Origin: CAVQWT01 sp963717705
Lineage (GTDB): Bacteria > Pseudomonadota > Gammaproteobacteria > Burkholderiales > Casimicrobiaceae
Reading direction: 5' to 3'
Assembly (NCBI GenBank): GCA_963717705.1
Contig: CAVQWT010000004.1
Span: 62,001 to 126,000, forward strand
Length of the DNA stretch: 64,000 bases
Shown: positions 58,310 to 64,000 of the stretch, one piece after another
Layout of the letters: every line of letters begins with the position of its first letter
How positions within the stretch are numbered: the stretch's first letter is position 1
Notes under the pieces: model-generated
Told to the model about the DNA's origin: nothing
Databases searched by the model: none
Seen by the model: only the letters and a program-made list of their open reading frames with translations
Translations under genes and position numbers: made by a program

Positions 58310-59683
58310 TCAGAACGGAAGCGCAAGGCCGGGCTGCGCCTCGTCCAGCACACGACGGAACTCGCCCTTGATCCGCTCGAGGGCGGCGGCGTTGTCCGCC
58401 TCGAAGCGCAGCACCACGACCGGGGTGGTGTTCGATCCGCGGGCGAGTCCGAAGCCGTCGGGATACTCGACGCGCAATCCGTCGATCCGGATGACCTCGG
58501 TGGCCCCGGGGAACTTCGCGTTCTCGGCGAGGCGCGCGACGAGCTTGTGGTGCTCGCCCTCGGCGCAGGCGACGTTGAGCTCGGGGGTCGAGATCGCGTC
58601 CGGCAGCCCGTCGAGCACCGCCGACGGATCGGCGTGCCGGGACAGGATCTCGAGCAGCCGCGCGCCGGCGTACAGCCCGTCGTCGAAGCCGTACCAGCGC
58701 TCCTTGAAGAAGGTGTGGCCGCTCATCTCGCCCGCGAGCGCCGCGCCGACCTCCTTCATCTTGACCTTGATCAGCGAATGACCGGTCTTCCACAGCAGCG
58801 GCTTGCCGCCGTGTCGCGTCACCCACGGCCCGAGATTGCGGGTGGACTTGACGTCGAAGATGATCGTCGCGCCCGGCACCCGGTCGAGCACGTCGGCCGC
58901 GAACAGCATCAGCTGGCGGTCCGGATAGATGACGTGGCCGTCCCTGGTCACGACGCCCAGCCGGTCCCCGTCGCCGTCGAAGGCGAGGCCGAGCTCGAGG
59001 CCGTCGTCGCGGACGCGGGCGATGAGGTCGGCCAGGTTCTTCGGCTGCGAAGGATCCGGGTGGTGGTTCGGGAAGGTGCCGTCGACGTCGCAGTACATCG
59101 GCGTCACCTTGCAGCCGAGCCGCCGGAAGAGCTCCGGCGCGAACGCCCCGGCCACGCCGTTGCCTGCGTCGATCGCGATCGCCATGGGTCGCGCCAGCTT
59201 GATGCCGCCGACGATGCGGTTGACGTAGGCGCCGGCGATGTCCTCGGCCCGGTACGAGCCGGCGCCCTGCGCGAGGTCGCCGCGCTCGATGCGAGCCCGC
59301 AGCGCCTGGATGTCGGCGCCGGACAGCGTGTCGCCGGCGATCACCATCTTGAGCCCGTTGTAATCGGGCGGATTGTGGCTGCCGGTGACCATGACGCTGC
59401 ACTCGGTGCCGAGGTGGGTCGCGGCGAAATACGTCATCGGCGTCGCGACCATGCCGACGTCGATCACGTTCGCGCCGGTCGCGCGGATGCCGGCCGACAG
59501 CGCGCCCGCGAGCTCCGGACCGGACAGCCGGCCGTCGCGGCCGATGACGATGGTGTCGCGGCCGCGTTCGCGCGCCAGCGAGCCGAGCGCACGACCGATC
59601 ACCTCGACGATGGCCGGCGTCAGCGTGCGTCCGACGATGCCGCGGATGTCGTAGGCCTTGAAGATTTCTGGAGGCAGGTTCAT
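58310..59683 (-). CDS. Phosphomannomutase/phosphoglucomutase (AlgC-type)
   Basis: 457 residues. Phosphoserine site VTGSHNPPDYNGLKM, metal loop AFDGDGDRLGVV, sugar-binding GEMSGHTFF and C-terminal phosphate-binding RGSNTTPVVVLRFEA. It interconverts hexose 1- and 6-phosphates for exopolysaccharide or LPS precursors. Start ATG gives the family N-terminus IFKAYDIRGI. Could also be called manB. Confidence 0.93.
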   Translation of the reverse strand: MNLPPEIFKAYDIRGIVGRTLTPAIVEVIGRALGSLARERGRDTIVIGRDGRLSGPELAGALSAGIRATGANVIDVGMVATPMTYFAATHLGTECSVMVTGSHNPPDYNGLKMVIAGDTLSGADIQALRARIERGDLAQGAGSYRAEDIAGAYVNRIVGGIKLARPMAIAIDAGNGVAGAFAPELFRRLGCKVTPMYCDVDGTFPNHHPDPSQPKNLADLIARVRDDGLELGLAFDGDGDRLGVVTRDGHVIYPDRQLMLFAADVLDRVPGATIIFDVKSTRNLGPWVTRHGGKPLLWKTGHSLIKVKMKEVGAALAGEMSGHTFFKERWYGFDDGLYAGARLLEILSRHADPSAVLDGLPDAISTPELNVACAEGEHHKLVARLAENAKFPGATEVIRIDGLRVEYPDGFGLARGSNTTPVVVLRFEADNAAALERIKGEFRRVLDEAQPGLALPF

Positions 59684-59866
59684 GGCGGTGGGAGATGTTC
59701 GTCCTGGAGGGGCCGGGTGCGGTCGTGCGGCGGGCCGCGCGATGACCCGGCACCGTCATTCTACCGGACGGGCCTCGGCGCGCCGGCCGGCTGCCAGTCC
59801 GCAGTACCGCCGACGCCTGCCGTGCGCGTCGCGTCCGTCGCCGGCGACCCCGGGCCGGCGACGCGT

Positions 59867-60859
59867 TCAGCCGCCGCCGGTGAAGAACCGCAGCAGCCGC
59901 TGCGGCATCCAGTCGATGCGGCCGGGCGCGGGCGAGACCAGGAACCCGACGTGTCCGCCCTGCGCCGGATACTCGAGCGTCACCGCCGGCGCGACTTCGC
60001 GCGGCGAGGCCAGCGACGCGGCGGGGACGAACGGGTCGTTGGTCGCGTTGAGCACCAGCGTCGGGATGCCGATGCCGGCGAGCCAGGGCTTCGACGACGC
60101 GCGCGTCCAGTAGTCGACGGTGCCGGCGAAGCCGTGCAGCGGCGCGGTCACCGCGTCGTCGAACGCCCACATGGTCCTGGCCGCGCGCACCCGTGCCGGG
60201 TCGACGGCGCCCGGGAAGCGCCGCGCGAGATCGAGGCTCTTCGGCCGCAGCGTCTGCAGGAAATGCCAGGTATAGACGCGGTTCAGGCCCCGGCCGATCG
60301 CGATGCCCGCGGCCATGAGGTCGAGCGGTGCCGACACGGCGGCCGCCGCCGACAGCGTGGACGCCGCCGTCGTGCCTGCGCGGCCCAGCCAGTTGAGCAG
60401 CGCCGAGCCGCCCAGCGACACGCCCACCGCGTACACCGGCGTCGCCGGCGTCACCCGTGCGCGCACCGCCGCCAGCATCGCGCCGATCTCCTCGTGATCG
60501 CCCGAGTGGTAGACGCGCGGCCGGCGGTTCGGCTCGCCGCCGCAACTGCGGAAGTGCGGCACGACGCCGCGCCAGCCGCGCGCCGCCAGCGCGGTCAGCA
60601 GCGCCAGCGAGTAGTGCGATCCGGAGCTGCCTTCGAGGCCGTGGAACAGCACCACCAGCGGCGCGTCCGGCGCGGGGGCGTCGAGCCAGTCGAAATCCCA
60701 GAAGTCGCCGTCGGGCGTGTCGACGCGCTCCCGGCGCAGCGCGACTTCGGGCCGGGCGAGGAAGTACGGCCAGATCGTCTGCGCGTGCGCGCCGGGCAGC
60801 CACGCCGGCGCGGCGTAGACGGCGTCCGCGTCCCCCGCGGCGGCGGCACCCGCGCCCAT
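59867..60859 (-). CDS. YheT-family alpha/beta hydrolase
   Basis: 330 residues. Typical elements: PAWLPGAHAQTIWPYFLARP, LVVLFHGLEGSSGSHYS, VPHFRSCGGEPNRRPRVYHSGDHEEI, YAVGVSLGGSALLNWLG (nucleophile Ser), NATNDPFVP (Asp) and AQGGHVGFL (His). Predicted esterase of unknown substrate. Its ATG at 60859 shares one base with the upstream pap stop (TGATG), so the two are probably coupled. Confidence 0.9.
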   Translation of the reverse strand: MGAGAAAAGDADAVYAAPAWLPGAHAQTIWPYFLARPEVALRRERVDTPDGDFWDFDWLDAPAPDAPLVVLFHGLEGSSGSHYSLALLTALAARGWRGVVPHFRSCGGEPNRRPRVYHSGDHEEIGAMLAAVRARVTPATPVYAVGVSLGGSALLNWLGRAGTTAASTLSAAAAVSAPLDLMAAGIAIGRGLNRVYTWHFLQTLRPKSLDLARRFPGAVDPARVRAARTMWAFDDAVTAPLHGFAGTVDYWTRASSKPWLAGIGIPTLVLNATNDPFVPAASLASPREVAPAVTLEYPAQGGHVGFLVSPAPGRIDWMPQRLLRFFTGGG

Positions 60860-62352
60860 CAGCCTCCGAGCGCGGCGTCGAGCCGGGCGACGATCGTCCG
60901 CAGGATCTTGATGCGGGCGAACCGCTTGTCCTCGGCTTCGACCAGCGTCCACGGCGCGAGCTCGGTCGACGTGCGGTCGACCATGTCGGCCACCGCGCGT
61001 TCGTAGTCCAGCCAGCGCTTGCGGTTGCGCCAGTCGTCGGGCGTGATCTTGAACCGCTTGAACGACACCTTCTGCCGCGCGCGGAAACGCGCCAGCTGCT
61101 CGGCCTTCCCTATCTGCAGCCAGAACTTGCAGACGACCGCGCCGGCGGCGACGAGGTCCTCCTCGAAACCGTTGATCTCGCTGTACGCGCGCAGCCAGTC
61201 ATCCTCGGCGCAGAAGCCTTCGACGCGCTCGACCAGCACGCGACCGTACCACGAGCGGTCGAACATGGTGATGCCGCCCTGGGGTGGCACCTGGCGCCAG
61301 AACCGCCAGAGGTAGGGGTGGGATTTCTCCTCGTCCGTCGGGGCCGCGACCGGAACGATGCCGTACTGCCGCGGATCGAGCGCCCCGGCGACGCGCCGGA
61401 TCGCGCCGCCCTTGCCGGCCGCGTCGGTGCCCTCGAACACCAGCACCAGCGAGTGCCTGGCGAAGCGCTTGCGGCGCGTCAGCTTCGCCAGCCGTCCCTG
61501 CAGCCGCTCGAGCTCGCGCTCGTAGGTGCGATCGTCGAGCTTCAGCGTGAGATCGAGGTCGCGAACGAGCTTGACGTTGTCGATGACCGCAGGGGCCAGC
61601 GTGGCCGGCCTGGCGCCGCGGGTCCGGGTGCCGGCGGCAGGCGAGGCGTTCGCGCGCGTCAGGGTGTCGAGCACGATGCGGCCGACGGTGAGATCGCGGT
61701 AACGCGGGTCGGCGCCCTCGACCACGTACCACGGCGCCTCGCCGGTCGAAGTCTCGCGCAACGTGTGCTCCCACAGGGCGTGCGACTTCGCATACAGCCG
61801 GGCGCGGTTCCAGTCGCCGTCGGTGACGCGCCAGGTCGTCGCCTTGTTGCGGTCGAGCTCGGCCAGGCGCTGCTTCTGCGCCGACTTCGACAGGTGGATC
61901 CAGAACTTCACCAGCAGCACGTCTTCGCGCGCCAGCATCCGCTCGTGCTCGCGGATCGCGTGGAGCTGCGCGTCCAGCCCCGCGGCGTCCAGCCTGCCCT
62001 TGATGCGCGCCTGCATCGCCTCGGCGTACCACGCGTTCATGTAGACGGCGATGCGTCCGCGCGGCGGCAGCGCCCGCCAGTAGCGCCAGGCAGGAGGGTG
62101 CGCGAGCTCTTCCGGCGTGCGCGGGCCGAACGCCAGCACCCGCAGGTGGCGCGGATCCATCCACTCGGAAAGCTTCATCGCGGTTTCGCCGCGCCCCCCC
62201 GAGGCGACGCCCGACAGCAGCACGACGACGGCCTTGCGCCGACCTTCGAGCAGGTCGTACTGGGCGTTGACCAGCGCTTCCCGCAACCCCGGCTCGGCGC
62301 GCTCGTATTCGCGCTTGCCGATGGCGTGGCCGACTTCCGCGGTCTCGAGCAT
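60859..62352 (-). CDS. pap: Polyphosphate:AMP phosphotransferase (two PPK2 domains)
   Basis: 497 residues, usual for the fused class II PPK2. The N-terminal domain has a degenerate P-loop (SGVASGGRGE); the C-terminal domain has an intact one (EGTDAAGKGGAIRRV), followed by lid residues and FDRSWYGRVLVERVEGF. It phosphorylates AMP to ADP with polyphosphate. AAGGAGA precedes the ATG. It follows the CYTH-CHAD gene by 21 bases, so polyphosphate metabolism is grouped here. Confidence 0.93.
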   Translation of the reverse strand: MLETAEVGHAIGKREYERAEPGLREALVNAQYDLLEGRRKAVVVLLSGVASGGRGETAMKLSEWMDPRHLRVLAFGPRTPEELAHPPAWRYWRALPPRGRIAVYMNAWYAEAMQARIKGRLDAAGLDAQLHAIREHERMLAREDVLLVKFWIHLSKSAQKQRLAELDRNKATTWRVTDGDWNRARLYAKSHALWEHTLRETSTGEAPWYVVEGADPRYRDLTVGRIVLDTLTRANASPAAGTRTRGARPATLAPAVIDNVKLVRDLDLTLKLDDRTYERELERLQGRLAKLTRRKRFARHSLVLVFEGTDAAGKGGAIRRVAGALDPRQYGIVPVAAPTDEEKSHPYLWRFWRQVPPQGGITMFDRSWYGRVLVERVEGFCAEDDWLRAYSEINGFEEDLVAAGAVVCKFWLQIGKAEQLARFRARQKVSFKRFKITPDDWRNRKRWLDYERAVADMVDRTSTELAPWTLVEAEDKRFARIKILRTIVARLDAALGG

Positions 62353-62373
62353 GGGGTGGTCTCCTTCGAACGG

Positions 62374-63960
62374 TCAGTCGCGGCGCCAGAATCGATTCGC
62401 GCCGGCGAAGCGCCGCGCCGGCGCGGCGAGAATGGCGGCGGCGTGGAGCGACTGCGCCGCCGCATAGCCCTGGAGCACGCCTTGGATCAGGGCGTCGTCG
62501 CCCGCGAGTTCGCGCGCGAGGCGGGCGACCGTCGCGGCGTCGTTGATGCTGCCGAGCGCCCCCTGCAGCGCCGCCAGCGCCTTGGCGTAGCGGCGCGCGG
62601 CTGCGGATTCGAACATCGGACCGAAGAACTCGGCGGCGTAGCGGAGCTTCTTCGCCGCGATGCGCAGGGCGTGCAGCTCGGCGGTGGAGCGTCCGGCGAG
62701 ATGCCGCAAGGATTTCGCGACCCGCCGGTGCCGTCGCTCGAGCGTCGCCGCGGCGAACGCGCGGGCGTCCGTGGGCGGGGCGACCGCAACGACGTCTGCA
62801 TTCGGCGCAATCGGCGCAATCTGCGCGTTCGGCGCGCTGATCCACGCGCCGGCGTCGAGCACGAAGGCGACGAAGCGACGGGCCCGGACAGCGGTCCGCG
62901 CCGCGGCGCGCGCCTCGCGGCGCTGCCGCGCGACGCGACGCCCCAACCCAGCCAGGGCGCCCGCGAGACCGGCGTCGTCGGCGACCGCCGCGGTCAGCGC
63001 CGGCAGCGTCTCGGTGGCCAGGACATCGAGGTCGCGCGCCCGGCCGAGGGCCGCGGCCAGCGCCTTCGCCTCGGCGGCCAGCGCCGCGACCCGCGCGTCG
63101 TCGCCGAGCTGCGCCGCCAGCGCGAGGCAGGCCCGTAGCCGCCGCGTGCCGACGCGCATCTGGTGAATCCATTCGGGATCGGTGTCGCTGCAAAGGCCCG
63201 TGGCGTTGCCGGCGATCTGGGCGACGCAGCCGGCGGCGACCCGCGCCAGCGCCGTTCCTGCGTCGATGCCCGGCGGCAGCGCCTCGACGGCCAGCAGCGA
63301 CGCCCGCTGGGGGGCGCCCAGCGCAGGCTTCCGGCGTGCGAGGTCGTCGCCGCGCTCGGCCTTGTTGCGCAGGCCGACGACGAACGGCAGGTCGGCGGCA
63401 AGCACCCTCGCGAAGTCGAACAGCGCCAGCGGCACGCCGGCCTCGAGCTCGAGCTCGACTTCGGCAATCGGCACGCGCCGGCGGCCGGCGACGATGGCGC
63501 CGTGATCGATGCACAGCGACGCGAACGATCCGTCGGCGAGCTCCAGCGGCAACGTGCGGCGGACGATGTCGGTCGTGTAGCGTGCCGACAGCGTGCCGCT
63601 GCGCCAGGATTTCTCCAGCAGCTTGCGCCACGGCGTCTCGGCAAACCGGGCGGGGTCGACGGCCGGGCCGGGGAGCGGCCATTCGTCCTCGCGCCGCGAG
63701 TGCAGGGCGCCTCCCGCTTCCGGCAGCGGCGGCCCCTTGATCGTCTGCACCCAGCGGCGACCGTCGCGACGCACCCTCAGGGCGATGCCGGCCTCGGCGA
63801 GCGCGCGGTCCGGTGTGTCGAAATAGGTGGAGACGACGCGCGCGCGCCGCAGCGGCGCCCGGCGCGCGGCGACGACCGCGGGGTGCCGCAGCAACGCGTT
63901 GGCCGAGGCCGGAGAAAGCCCCAGCTTGAGTTCGATCTCGGCGGCGCCGGAGGCGGTCAT
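62374..63960 (-). CDS. CYTH-CHAD inorganic triphosphatase/polyphosphate-binding protein
   Basis: 528 residues. The N-terminal CYTH domain begins EIELKLGLSP (ExExK) and has RVRRDGRRWVQTIKGP and EVELELEAG; the C-terminal CHAD domain has repeated His/Arg helices (IHQMRVGTRRLRACLAL, LHALRIAAKKLRYAAEFF). CYTH hydrolyses triphosphate, CHAD binds polyphosphate. Similar to YgiF. First gene of the pap-hydrolase unit; ATG at 63960, upstream context runs out of the window. Confidence 0.92.
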   Translation of the reverse strand: MTASGAAEIELKLGLSPASANALLRHPAVVAARRAPLRRARVVSTYFDTPDRALAEAGIALRVRRDGRRWVQTIKGPPLPEAGGALHSRREDEWPLPGPAVDPARFAETPWRKLLEKSWRSGTLSARYTTDIVRRTLPLELADGSFASLCIDHGAIVAGRRRVPIAEVELELEAGVPLALFDFARVLAADLPFVVGLRNKAERGDDLARRKPALGAPQRASLLAVEALPPGIDAGTALARVAAGCVAQIAGNATGLCSDTDPEWIHQMRVGTRRLRACLALAAQLGDDARVAALAAEAKALAAALGRARDLDVLATETLPALTAAVADDAGLAGALAGLGRRVARQRREARAAARTAVRARRFVAFVLDAGAWISAPNAQIAPIAPNADVVAVAPPTDARAFAAATLERRHRRVAKSLRHLAGRSTAELHALRIAAKKLRYAAEFFGPMFESAAARRYAKALAALQGALGSINDAATVARLARELAGDDALIQGVLQGYAAAQSLHAAAILAAPARRFAGANRFWRRD

Positions 63961-64000
63961 GCGGCTGCGGTCGGGGCGCGCCGGCGACGGCGACTCACGC

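Overview
This window is a contiguous stretch of a high-GC chromosome whose gene content points to a betaproteobacterium, most likely Burkholderiales-like. The pointers are the block oligoribonuclease / M48 peptidase / pterin dehydratase / RsgA, a CobD-CbiB family protein, acetoacetyl-CoA synthetase, a TAXI-type TRAP transporter, a cyanide-insensitive type cytochrome bd oxidase and a lysine/alanine-rich H1-like protein. That taxonomic call is inference. I see no insertion sequence, prophage, CRISPR array, rRNA or tRNA. Genes are tightly packed, with many start/stop overlaps.

Layout. 1-4.4 kb: a minus-strand unit of a shortened KdpD kinase, KdpE and the potassium transporter Kup (cut by the window edge). 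4.4-6.9 kb: small hypothetical, RIO kinase, SOUL-family protein, lipoprotein. 6.9-10.2 kb: hybrid histidine kinase, response regulator-PAS protein (frameshifted) and Crp-type regulator in one unit. 10.5-17.1 kb: cation/proton antiporter, epimerase remnant, H1-like protein, frameshifted membrane-anchored protein, frameshifted transglutaminase, TlpA-like thioredoxin.

17.2-23.2 kb is the most interesting part: egtD, egtB, a selD-type selenophosphate synthetase (senC), a glycosyltransferase (senB) and a divergent EgtB-like protein (senA). Together these can make hercynine, then ergothioneine (EgtB) and the selenium analogue selenoneine (SenC makes selenophosphate, SenB a selenosugar, SenA joins it to hercynine).

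23.5-28.4 kb: 2-oxoglutarate:ferredoxin oxidoreductase (korAB) with an FAD/ferredoxin-type electron-transfer subunit. 29-34.5 kb: ABC importer with a fused permease and two paralogous binding proteins. 34.7-35.9 kb: ROK kinase and a short H1-like gene with an internal stop. 36-44 kb: ETF:quinone oxidoreductase divergent from an HdrD-like/EMO-type membrane iron-sulfur protein, followed by thioesterase, acetoacetyl-CoA synthetase, isochorismatase-like hydrolase and a CobD-like protein, suggesting acyl-CoA/ketone-body metabolism feeding electrons to quinone. 44-50.2 kb: housekeeping block. 50.3-57 kb: TAXI-TRAP transporter, DUF302, DUF962, cytochrome bd oxidase. 57-64 kb: threonine dehydratase, phosphomannomutase, YheT-like hydrolase and a polyphosphate module (Pap plus CYTH-CHAD triphosphatase).

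Four genes carry single-base reading-frame breaks and one small gene a nonsense codon. Several sit in otherwise intact, well-spaced operons, so sequencing or assembly error must be excluded before calling them pseudogenes.
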